DNA of 22,618 nucleotides. Source: Ruminiclostridium sp. GTDB lineage: Bacteria; Bacillota; Clostridia; Oscillospirales; Oscillospiraceae. Below, piece by piece: positions 1 through 6,761 of the stretch. The notes under the pieces are model-generated. The model searched no databases. It saw only the letters and a list, made by a program, of their open reading frames with translations, and was not told where the DNA came from. The stretch is from the NCBI GenBank assembly GCA_021442645.1, contig JABUSR010000128.1, forward strand, positions 1 to 22,618, written 5' to 3'. How positions within the stretch are numbered: position 1 is the stretch's first letter; every line of letters begins with the position of its first letter. Made by a program: the position numbers and the translations under genes.

Positions 1-479
1 GTGATTTCGGGAGTGATGATCCTCTGGCTGGTGTCCTTTTCCAGGAACTCTGGGAGAAAAAGGCCTACGATTATGGAAGGCCCGGCTATGAGGCACCGGC
101 CCAACGGGTGGGCGATTTTCTGCGGGGCATGTCAAGCCCCATCGGACTGACCAACCGGAGTACCTATCGTCCAGATGTCTGCTTCGGGGACCTGCGGGAG
201 ACTTTGCCGTCCTTTGTCACGGACTCCTTTGCGGGAGCCCTTCCTGTACTAGACAGAAAACTTCGAGGCTTCAGTGACCCAGACGCCCTTATGGTGGGGG
301 TGGAGACTCGCTCTTCTTCACCGGTACGCATCCTGCGTGACCACAGCTATCAGTCCAATATCCGGGGACTCTATCCCTGTGGAGAGGGGGCTGGATATGC
401 TGGTGGCATTGTCTCTGCAGCGGTGGACGGCATCCGTGTGGCAGAGGCCGTGGCAAATCCTGGCCCAAAAGGCGGATAA
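1..479 (+). CDS. FAD-dependent dehydrogenase (COG2509-like), C-terminal part
   Basis: This is the 3' end of a gene that begins before the window; the frame is open from base 3 and stops with TAA at 477-479. The visible ~158 residues carry the conserved tail of the uncharacterised FAD-dependent dehydrogenase family (COG2509). An early LAGVLFQELWEKKAY stretch is followed by a VETRSSSPVRI segment. The C-terminal flavin-binding signature GLYPCGEGAGYAGGI then leads into SAAVDGIRVAEA, where the FAD isoalloxazine and ribityl are held in related two-dinucleotide-fold flavoproteins. The N-terminal FAD-binding GxGxxG would lie outside the window. The substrate of the family is unknown; some members carry an S4-like or ferredoxin-like N-terminal extension that cannot be checked here. 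A GTG at 108 is internal and not a start. The next gene, glnS, begins 105 bases later behind its own promoter. Confidence 0.85.
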   Translation, partial: DFGSDDPLAGVLFQELWEKKAYDYGRPGYEAPAQRVGDFLRGMSSPIGLTNRSTYRPDVCFGDLRETLPSFVTDSFAGALPVLDRKLRGFSDPDALMVGVETRSSSPVRILRDHSYQSNIRGLYPCGEGAGYAGGIVSAAVDGIRVAEAVANPGPKGG

Positions 480-513
480 AATGCAGGAAAGACTGCTGAT
501 TTGGGAAAGACGG

Positions 514-543
514 TTGCCAAAAGACAATAAAATAGTATATAAT
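514..543 (+). promoter_or_regulatory. Candidate sigma-A promoter of glnS
   Basis: TTGCCA (514-519) and a perfect TATAAT (538-543) are separated by 18 bases. The -10 lies about 42 bases upstream of the glnS start codon, so glnS can be transcribed independently of the flavoprotein gene upstream. No terminator hairpin is visible between the two genes. Confidence 0.65.
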
Positions 544-584
544 AAATCGTTATGCTACAGCACCTGAAAGAAGGAGTGAATACC

Positions 585-2273
585 ATGGCGGAAGAAATCG
601 TGAGCACGAATTTTATTCATGCGATTATTGAGGAAGAATTACAGCCCGGCGGGCGTTGTGAAGGGAAAAAGGTCCATACACGTTTCCCGCCGGAGCCCAA
701 TGGATACCTGCATATCGGCCACTGCAAGGCACTGACCATTGATTTTGGCACGGCGGAAAAGTACAGTGGCATCTGCAATTTGCGAATGGACGATACAAAC
801 CCGGCCAAGGAGGATACAGAGTATGTGGATGCTATCCAGGAGGATATCCACTGGCTGGGCTTTGACTGGGACGATCGGTTCTACTATGGGTCCGACTATT
901 TTGAAAAGACCTATGAGTTGGCAGTAGACCTCATTAAGAAAGGCCTTGCATACATCTGCGAACTGACGCCTGAACAGTTTAAGGAGTACCGGGGTGATAC
1001 TAACACGCCCGCCAGGAGCCCTTGGCGAGATCGCCCCGTAGAGGAGAATCTAGACCTGTTTGAGAGGATGAAGAATGGGGAATTTGAGGAGGGAAGGTAC
1101 ACTCTTCGTGCGAAGATTGACCTGACCTCCGGCAACTTCAATATGCGCGACCCGGTGCTTTACCGCATCCGCTATATTGAACACCACCGGCAGGGCACGA
1201 AGTGGTGTATTTTCCCCATGTACGACTTTGCCCACCCCATTCAGGACGCCTTGGAGGGGATTACCCATTCCCTGTGCTCCCTGGAATATGAAAACCACCG
1301 CCCCCTGTACGACTGGGTGGTGAATCATTGTGACATACCAAGCAAACCCCGCCAGATTGAGTTTGCCCGCCTTGGAATTAACTACACTGTGATGTCTAAG
1401 AGGAAGCTAAGAGCGCTGGTGGAGGGGGGCCTCGTTTCTGGATGGGATGACCCCAGAATGCCGACCCTCTGCGGTCTGCGCCGTCGTGGTTATACCCCCA
1501 AGTCCATTCGTAGCTTTTGCGAGCGCATTGGTGTGTCTAAAGTGGACTCCACGGTAGACTATGCCCTGCTTGAGGCCTGCCTGCGGGAAGATTTAAATGA
1601 GTCTGCCAAGCGCGTTATGGCAGTTTTACGCCCGGTAAAACTCACCATTACCAACTATCCCGAGGGGAAGAGCGAGGAGATCCCGGTGGAGAACAACCCC
1701 GTAGTCCCCGAGACCGGTGAGCGCATGGTCACATTCTCCCGCCATCTGTATATTGAGGCTGATGACTTCATGGAGGAACCCATTCCCAAGTATAAGCGCC
1801 TGACGCCCGGCGGTTTGGAATGCCGTTTGAAGGGTGCTTATCTTATCCGTCCCACAGGCTGTGTGAAGGATGAGAGAGGGAATGTAGTGGAGGTCCTCTG
1901 TGAGTACGACCCAGAATCTAAGGGTGGAAACCCCGCTGACGGTCGCAAGGTCAAGGGCGCGACTATCCACTGGGTGGACGCAGAGACTGCCGTGGATGCA
2001 GAGGTTCGTCTATACGACTATCTCTTCAATGATCCCGCTCCCGACGGACCGGACAAGGATTTCAAGGACTTCCTGAATCCCGAGAGTCTCCAGGTCCTCA
2101 CTGAGTGCAAGCTGGAGAAGGGAATGGCAGAATTGGAGATGCCTGAGCGGGGAAAGACAGCAGAGGTCTTCCAGTTCATGCGACAGGGTTACTTCTGCCT
2201 GGATAATAAGGACGCAGCCCATGACCATCTGGTTTTCAACCGCAGTGTTTCTCTAAAAGGAAGTTTTAAGTAA
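585..2273 (+). CDS. glnS: Glutamine--tRNA ligase (GlnRS)
   Basis: Class I aminoacyl-tRNA synthetase that charges tRNA-Gln directly with glutamine in the cytoplasm; 562 residues, close to the usual ~550. The catalytic Rossmann core shows PPEPNG (35-40) and the HIGH signature as LHIGHCKA (HIGH at 43-46). The second ATP-binding signature (KMSKS loop) appears as VMSKR (269-273). The Glx-specific RFPPEPNGYLHIGH region and a C-terminal anticodon-binding beta-barrel ending VFNRSVSLKGSF match the GlnRS subfamily rather than GluRS. No YqeY-like C-terminal tail is present. The ATG at 585 is chosen because AAGGAG (571-576) sits 8 bases upstream; the in-frame ATG at 552 lies only 8 bases past the -10 and has no ribosome binding site. 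Many Firmicutes make Gln-tRNA by GatCAB transamidation instead, so this gene marks a lineage using direct charging. Confidence 0.97.
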   Translation: MAEEIVSTNFIHAIIEEELQPGGRCEGKKVHTRFPPEPNGYLHIGHCKALTIDFGTAEKYSGICNLRMDDTNPAKEDTEYVDAIQEDIHWLGFDWDDRFYYGSDYFEKTYELAVDLIKKGLAYICELTPEQFKEYRGDTNTPARSPWRDRPVEENLDLFERMKNGEFEEGRYTLRAKIDLTSGNFNMRDPVLYRIRYIEHHRQGTKWCIFPMYDFAHPIQDALEGITHSLCSLEYENHRPLYDWVVNHCDIPSKPRQIEFARLGINYTVMSKRKLRALVEGGLVSGWDDPRMPTLCGLRRRGYTPKSIRSFCERIGVSKVDSTVDYALLEACLREDLNESAKRVMAVLRPVKLTITNYPEGKSEEIPVENNPVVPETGERMVTFSRHLYIEADDFMEEPIPKYKRLTPGGLECRLKGAYLIRPTGCVKDERGNVVEVLCEYDPESKGGNPADGRKVKGATIHWVDAETAVDAEVRLYDYLFNDPAPDGPDKDFKDFLNPESLQVLTECKLEKGMAELEMPERGKTAEVFQFMRQGYFCLDNKDAAHDHLVFNRSVSLKGSFK

Positions 2274-2323
2274 ACGAAGACGGATGAAAGCTTTTGCAGC
2301 AGAAAAGAAAACGCTGAGACGGC

Positions 2324-2352
2324 TTGCTAATAGAGAACTTTTCTGCTATAAT
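2324..2352 (+). promoter_or_regulatory. Candidate sigma-A promoter of the membrane protein gene
   Basis: TTGCTA (2324-2329), a 17-base spacer and a perfect TATAAT (2347-2352), placed 66 bases before the ATG of the following gene. It suggests an independent unit; no hairpin terminator for glnS is visible between 2274 and 2323. Confidence 0.65.
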
Positions 2353-2418
2353 AAACTGGATTCTATGTGTATATTCCCAAGGGGTATGCAGTCCTGAAAT
2401 AGGGAGTGTTTTCACCGT

Positions 2419-3231
2419 ATGAAGAAAAACGAGACAAAGACTGTAAGATCTAAACCGGCGAACGTTCGTACCAGAGAGCAGATGGAGGACCGCGCATTTA
2501 ACCACATGCTGGTCTGGTTGGTCGCTACAATCGTAGCGGAAGCGGTCATGTTGCTGGTAAATCGATTCTATATCCACGCCCGCGCAGACGAACTCGGCGC
2601 TGTTCCACCCTTGTACACTATTTTGGGGATCGCTCCCATTGTGGGTATCGTGCTGTTTGTTGTGTTCCTGGTATGGGGTCTCCGGATTCGAAAAAACGAA
2701 GAGCTTCCCCAAGAAGGCATGATTCAGTTTGCCTTGGGTGCGGCGTTTTTGTGTATAGGGCTGGGTGGGTATATTATGCGAGCCTACGGTATAGCCGGTG
2801 CCCCTATGGTCCTTGGTGTGATTCCTGCGCTGGGCGTCCTGATGCTGGTATTCTATCTGTATGAAAAGGAGTTTTTCGGCTGTGCGATTGCCGGCGGTCT
2901 GGGGATTCTGGGTATGTGGATTTTCCGCAGTGTGGCCCATGTTTCCAAGTACTATGGGTACATGGTGGCGTCCCTTGTGGTCATTGTTGTGGGTATCGTT
3001 CTGGCTGTTGTGCTGAAAAAGAAGGACGGTGTTATCTCTGTTAAAGGAAAAGACTTGCCTTTGCTTCAGCCCGGTGCAGCCTATCTTACCTACTTTTTGA
3101 CAGCTGTGGTCAGCGTGCTGATTTTGCTGGCGCCCCTAGTTTTGGGTGCAGCTGCTGCCTATTATGCCATCTGGGTGATGGCGGCATGGCTGTTTATTCT
3201 GGCAGTCTATTTCACATCTAAACTCATGTGA
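2419..3231 (+). CDS. Uncharacterised polytopic membrane protein (about 8 TM)
   Basis: I do not recognise a family. The 270-residue product starts with a polar, basic cytoplasmic segment (residues 1-28, rich in K, R, T, E) and then has about eight hydrophobic helices, roughly at 29-49, 64-87, 100-121, 128-148, 152-171, 179-200, 220-243 and 246-265. The linker between helices six and seven is charged (KKKDGVISVKGKDLPLLQPG). No catalytic motif, nucleotide-binding loop or transporter signature is evident. The ATG at 2419 has GGGAG (2402-2406) about 12 bases upstream, which is slightly long. The gene is monocistronic: its own promoter precedes it and a convergent gene (thiN) follows. It could be a small transporter, a lipid-binding protein or a scaffold; no function is assigned. 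Confidence 0.85.
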   Translation: MKKNETKTVRSKPANVRTREQMEDRAFNHMLVWLVATIVAEAVMLLVNRFYIHARADELGAVPPLYTILGIAPIVGIVLFVVFLVWGLRIRKNEELPQEGMIQFALGAAFLCIGLGGYIMRAYGIAGAPMVLGVIPALGVLMLVFYLYEKEFFGCAIAGGLGILGMWIFRSVAHVSKYYGYMVASLVVIVVGIVLAVVLKKKDGVISVKGKDLPLLQPGAAYLTYFLTAVVSVLILLAPLVLGAAAAYYAIWVMAAWLFILAVYFTSKLM

Positions 3232-3273
3232 ATGTTATGTCGGATAGCCAAGAATAATCGAATTATTGTTATA

Positions 3274-3316
3274 ATACCCTCTGATGCAGGAAACGAAGAC
3301 CTACATCAGAGGGTAT
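3274..3316. terminator. Intergenic hairpin between convergent genes
   Basis: A perfect 13-bp inverted repeat (3274-3286 with 3304-3316) extends inward past one C/A mismatch by AGG/CCT, leaving a 9-base loop. It lies 42 bases after the membrane protein stop and 56 bases beyond the thiN stop. Neither flank has a real T-tract, so it is an atypical, perhaps bidirectional, terminator or an RNA-stabilising 3' hairpin. Confidence 0.5.
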
Positions 3317-3372
3317 CGTTATGTAAAAGTTTTAAAGGACAGGCATATCAAAGGAGGTACCGGGGAAGGGAA

Positions 3373-3993
3373 TCAGTCAAGTTCCCAGCCGATGAGGAGG
3401 CAACCGTCTATTACGTCGATTTCCACCGGAAGGCCTTGAAAGTGGTTGCTGACTCCCAGAGGAAAGAAGGGGGAGAGGGCGCTATCGAGCACGGAATACT
3501 GTCCGCCCTGGACAGAAACTCCGCGGGCTTCTGCACCCAGGCAAAAAACAGAGAAAATGCCGGAATTCCGGGCGGGGAGGGAAAGGTGACCGTTCCGGAT
3601 GGCAGTAAATACATATCCCTCGTCATAGAGATATCCCCGGGCACCTGCTTGCGCTAGATAGGCCAGGGCCTGTAGATTTGCCAGGGTGTGGTCCATTCGC
3701 CCCCCTGTTCCACCATAGAGGTGGAAGCGTCGGTGCCCCAGTTCCAGCCCGAGCTTGATAGCCAACATGGTGTCGGTATCGTCCTTTTCAACAGGAAATT
3801 TTTTTGACTCAAGTTCCGGGGGTAGATGGTCCAAGGAATCAAAATCGCCCAGAATAAGATTGGGCTGCAGACCAACCTTTACGCAGTGGCGATAGCCTCC
3901 GTCAGCAGCGAGAATGCGGTCTGTAGGCTTTGGGATTTCAACGAGGCCGTAGAAAGGACCTGAACCAAAGATAAAGCATGCAGCATCAGACAT
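3373..3993 (-). CDS. thiN: Thiamine diphosphokinase
   Basis: Transfers pyrophosphate from ATP to thiamine to give thiamine diphosphate, the cofactor of PFOR at the other end of this window; cytoplasmic, usual length (206 residues). The diagnostic motifs are all present in order: ADGG (30-33), GDFDS (49-53), the acidic KDDTD (70-74) that binds Mg-ATP, GGTGGRMDH (94-102), and a C-terminal thiamine-binding GVSNHF (180-185). The start is fixed by AAGGAG eight bases before the ATG at 3993. The gene stands alone on the minus strand, divergent from the HAD hydrolase and convergent with the membrane protein. The plus-strand reading frame over its 3' half is a shadow. In many Firmicutes thiN sits near rpe/rsgA; that context is absent here. 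Confidence 0.95.
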   Translation of the reverse strand: MSDAACFIFGSGPFYGLVEIPKPTDRILAADGGYRHCVKVGLQPNLILGDFDSLDHLPPELESKKFPVEKDDTDTMLAIKLGLELGHRRFHLYGGTGGRMDHTLANLQALAYLAQAGARGYLYDEGYVFTAIRNGHLSLPARNSGIFSVFCLGAEARGVSVQGGQYSVLDSALSPFFPLGVSNHFQGLPVEIDVIDGCLLIGWELD

Positions 3994-4029
3994 GATGAGA
4001 ACTCCTTTTCAGAGGATAGGTTCGCCACT

Positions 4030-4058
4030 ATGGTATCACGTTCCCACCTGCTTGACCA
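4030..4058 (-). promoter_or_regulatory. Weak candidate promoter of thiN
   Basis: Read on the minus strand: TGGTCA (4053-4058), 17 bases, TACCAT (4030-4035). Both boxes are weak matches. The -35 occupies nearly the same bases as the -35 of the divergent HAD gene. Confidence 0.35.
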
Positions 4059-4080
4059 GGGGGTAATTATCTGTTAGACT
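4052..4080 (+). promoter_or_regulatory. Candidate promoter of the HAD hydrolase gene
   Basis: TTGACC (4052-4057), 17 bases, TAGACT (4075-4080), 31 bases before the GTG start. The -35 is close to consensus and the -10 moderate. Confidence 0.5.
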
Positions 4081-4111
4081 GAATTATCCAGAGGAAAGAG
4101 GGGAAAAGACT

Positions 4112-4771
4112 GTGATTCGAGGTGCAATTTTTGACGCAGACGGGACCCTGCTGGATTCCATGAAAATCTGGGATACGGTAGGCGTCAGGTATCTGGCCTC
4201 CATTGGTGTTGCGGCGCGGCCTGGTTTGCGGTCCATTCTCTTTCCCATGACAATGGAAGAGGGCAGTATCTATATGAAGGAGGCCTATGGGTTAGAACAG
4301 AGTCCCCGGGAGATTGCGGAGGGGATCAATGGGACCCTTCTGGATTTTTACTGCTGTGAGGTACGGGCTAAGCCCGGTGCAAAGGAGTTTCTGGAGGAAC
4401 TCCGTAGACGAGGTGTCAGAATCACATTAGCCACCAATACCGACCGTGTCCTGATTAAGGAGGGGTTATCCAGAACGGGGTTGCTTTCGTTCCTGGATGA
4501 GATCTACACTTGTGGGGAGTTAGGCATCGGAAAGGACCAACCGGGAATTTTCAGCAGGGCCCGGGACAGGATGGGCACACGGACAGAGGATACATGGGTC
4601 TTTGAGGATGCTGTACACTGTGCCCAAACTGCCTTTTTAGCGGGGTACAAGGTGGCCGGCGTTGCGGATGCTTACAGTGACCAGGAGGAATTGAAAAAGG
4701 TTTGCCATGTATATTTGCCAGACCTGACCGACTTTAATACATTTTATGAAAGATCAAATGAGATTAAATGA
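4112..4771 (+). CDS. HAD-superfamily phosphatase/phosphomutase (beta-phosphoglucomutase-like)
   Basis: Cytoplasmic HAD hydrolase of subfamily IA, 219 residues, as expected for the PgmB/GPH-like group. Motif I is FDADGTLLDS with nucleophile D8 and general acid D10. A helical cap occupies about 16-85. Motif II is LATNTD (T108), motif III is K141 in GIGKDQPG, and motif IV is VFEDA (E165, D166). The catalytic set is therefore complete. The second position after D8 is Ala, seen in many phosphatases of the group. The substrate cannot be deduced; sugar phosphates, phosphoglycolate or nucleotides are all possible. The start is a GTG at 4112 with a purine-rich GAGGAAAGAGGGG just upstream, and no ATG lies nearby in frame. 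The gene is a single unit ending in a strong terminator directly after its TGA. Confidence 0.88.
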   Translation: MIRGAIFDADGTLLDSMKIWDTVGVRYLASIGVAARPGLRSILFPMTMEEGSIYMKEAYGLEQSPREIAEGINGTLLDFYCCEVRAKPGAKEFLEELRRRGVRITLATNTDRVLIKEGLSRTGLLSFLDEIYTCGELGIGKDQPGIFSRARDRMGTRTEDTWVFEDAVHCAQTAFLAGYKVAGVADAYSDQEELKKVCHVYLPDLTDFNTFYERSNEIK

Positions 4772-4816
4772 ACGAATCCCGTCTGCCGGTGGCAGATGGG
4801 ATTCGTTTTTGTTTTT
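4772..4816. terminator. Rho-independent terminator after the HAD gene
   Basis: The stem ACGAATCCC-G-TCTGCC (4772-4787) pairs with GGCAGA-T-GGGATTCGT (4791-4806) around a 3-base loop, with one G-T wobble. It is followed by a TTTTTGTTTTT run to 4816. The stem begins at the base after the HAD stop codon. It may also stop the convergent lysozyme operon, whose last codon is at 4818. Confidence 0.9.
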
Positions 4817-4817
4817 A

Positions 4818-6170
4818 TCACTTGGGAATAAACTCGATATTCAGGTCAACATTTCCGTCGATACCGGGTACCGTACCGGCTTCACCATACTGCCATATGT
4901 CAAAGTGGTAATAGAATGAAGGGCGGGAACTGTACTGAGCCAGCCAGAAGGGATACTTTGTCAACGCATTTAGATCAAAGTGCAAATAAAAATAATAGAG
5001 ATTGGAGTAAACCATGGACTGATACCCAGCTTGCTCCACTTCCTCACAAAATGCGACGGCGCACTGAGTCAGAACATTGTCGTTCAGGCCCTCTGTGCGG
5101 GCCCCATAGCTGCTGTCATAGGGCTCCCAGTCAAAGACGATGGGATAGGTGATATGATAGCCTGAAAGCTTTTCCAGGCAGAACCGTGCCTCCTCAGCAC
5201 CCTCTTCCGGCGTGATGGCCTGGGAGAAGAAGTACACGCCCACCTCGATGCCATTGGCAAGGGCGCCGCTGAGGTTGGTGTAGAAGCAGGGATCCAGCAC
5301 GATCTTGCCTGTACCGTAACCCCGGTATCCTAATCGAAGGATGGCAAAATCCACACCGGAACTTTTAACAGCACCCCAGTCGATGTCGCCCTGATACTTG
5401 GATACATCAATGCCGATTCGGCAGGAGTATTCGGCGCTGTCATAGGTGAGAAATCCATTCTCATTGACCTTGAACAGGGTATTATCATAGGTGTTTTTGG
5501 GGAGTTCATCCACCACAGCGATTTTGTTGCCCTTGTATGTGATATATTCGGTGGTCGGGCTTGTTAGGCCGGGGTTCTGCGGCTTTGTGGAGGATGTATT
5601 TAATTGATAGGTGCGCAGAATCACAGCGCTGATTTCAGCACGGGTGATATTGGACTTGGGATAGAACATGAGCTTGCGTCCGTCCGGAGCCCCCTTGAAG
5701 ATTCCGTGGTCGTAGAGAATAAGGGCGGCAGAATCCGTGGTATCTGCAAAGGGCGTTACGGAGCCGGAGCGGGAGAGGCCTAAGGTGCGCACGATGATCT
5801 GTGCGATCTGCAGACGATTGACGGAATCATTGAGGGTCAGAGGCCGATTCTCAGGTAGAAAATTATGAGACAGTGCAAGACGGTAGTATCCGCTGGCCCA
5901 ATGGTCTGTTGTAGGTTTCTGTTCTGCGTATCCGGCAGCCATCAGGATGAGTTTCAGGGCTTCGCCCAGGGTCACTGTGCCCAACGGGCTAAATGTGGTG
6001 GAGGAAGTTCCATTGACGATACCAGCGTCATAAAGACTTTTCACACTGGAGTAGTACCAATCAGAGGATTTCACATCGGTGAAACGCATTGTTTTTGCGG
6101 CAGAAGCCGGAGTGGCAAGGGAAAGAACCATGGCGCAGAGCAGAATGAGAGATAGTAGTTTCCTTTTCAT
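4818..6170 (-). CDS. Secreted SLH-domain GH25 lysozyme
   Basis: Predicted cell-wall muramidase, 450 residues, cleaving MurNAc-GlcNAc bonds. A signal peptide (KRK, hydrophobic core LLSLILLCAMVLSLA, cleavage near PASA-A, about residue 24) is followed by three S-layer-homology repeats at about 28-75, 85-132 and 138-188 (FTDVKSSDWYY, GIVNGTSSTTFSP, ITRAEISAVI). SLH repeats usually bind secondary wall polymer. A short linker leads to a GH25 domain (about 248-450) with GIDVSKYQG (D255), VFDWE (D347 and E349, the expected catalytic pair) and a terminal FDIWQYG...DGNVDLN. All key residues are present. The ATG at 6170 is preferred, with GAGG 8 bases upstream; a TTG directly before it is also open. It is the last gene of a three-gene operon, 18 bases after the preceding stop. 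Confidence 0.93.
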   Translation of the reverse strand: MKRKLLSLILLCAMVLSLATPASAAKTMRFTDVKSSDWYYSSVKSLYDAGIVNGTSSTTFSPLGTVTLGEALKLILMAAGYAEQKPTTDHWASGYYRLALSHNFLPENRPLTLNDSVNRLQIAQIIVRTLGLSRSGSVTPFADTTDSAALILYDHGIFKGAPDGRKLMFYPKSNITRAEISAVILRTYQLNTSSTKPQNPGLTSPTTEYITYKGNKIAVVDELPKNTYDNTLFKVNENGFLTYDSAEYSCRIGIDVSKYQGDIDWGAVKSSGVDFAILRLGYRGYGTGKIVLDPCFYTNLSGALANGIEVGVYFFSQAITPEEGAEEARFCLEKLSGYHITYPIVFDWEPYDSSYGARTEGLNDNVLTQCAVAFCEEVEQAGYQSMVYSNLYYFYLHFDLNALTKYPFWLAQYSSRPSFYYHFDIWQYGEAGTVPGIDGNVDLNIEFIPK

Positions 6171-6188
6171 CAAGATAACCTCGTTGGA

Positions 6189-6734
6189 TCAAATTCGGGG
6201 TGGAAAGAGCTTGCAGCGGATCCGATAGACATAGAGGTCCGCCATACGGGCCAGCATTACATCATATAGAAGGAATGCCGCATTGCCAAGCAGGAGAATG
6301 CCTACCATAAGGGGCATCGTCCATTGAGCGGACTCTGCCCGGAGATCGGGCATTGTGAGGACAAAGAGCATCAAGGCATAGGCCAAACAAGTGGCAAGAT
6401 TAAAGATGGCCAACTTTACAAGGATTCGCACTGGCTTCCGGGGCAGGTGCTGGAGCTGGGAACGAGCCACGGGATACCAGCCCAGCAGAAACAGGAAGAG
6501 AAGAGCGGGCTCTTTATCCGGAGCAAGGAAGAGGCTGAGAATGGAGACAGTGAGGTAAACAAGGAAGCCGGGCTTACGGCCAAGCTCCCACACGATGGGG
6601 ATAGAGAGTGTACCGGCCAGTGCCGGGGCGGCGTAGGTGGACAGAGGGATTGCAGAGAAGAAAAGCATGATTACCAGCATCAGGGCGGAAAGAAGGCCGC
6701 AGAGGGCAACCCGGCGACTGATTTTGTCTGGCAT
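6189..6734 (-). CDS. Uncharacterised small membrane protein (about 5 TM)
   Basis: A 181-residue integral membrane protein of no family I can name with confidence. A basic N-terminus (MPDKISRR) precedes hydrophobic helices at roughly 9-30, 33-50, 56-72, 76-90, 105-128 and 138-160, with a basic C-terminal end (YRIRCKLFPPRI). The overall look, with early ALCGLLSALMLVIM and an ALAGTLSIPIVWELGRKPGFLVYL segment, recalls S-components of ECF-type transporters, but this is impression only. Translation signals are clear: GGAGGTGAG lies 8 bases before the ATG at 6734. The gene is the middle member of an operon, 27 bases after the AI-2E-family permease and 18 bases before the lysozyme gene, so a role in envelope or surface biology is a reasonable guess from context. 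Confidence 0.85.
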   Translation of the reverse strand: MPDKISRRVALCGLLSALMLVIMLFFSAIPLSTYAAPALAGTLSIPIVWELGRKPGFLVYLTVSILSLFLAPDKEPALLFLFLLGWYPVARSQLQHLPRKPVRILVKLAIFNLATCLAYALMLFVLTMPDLRAESAQWTMPLMVGILLLGNAAFLLYDVMLARMADLYVYRIRCKLFPPRI

Positions 6735-6761
6735 GAAAGGGACTCACCTCCGTGAAAAGAG

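Noticed and set aside
3232..3657. 141-codon plus-strand frame
   Set aside because: Its second half lies antisense to thiN, which has every family motif; no ribosome site at its start.
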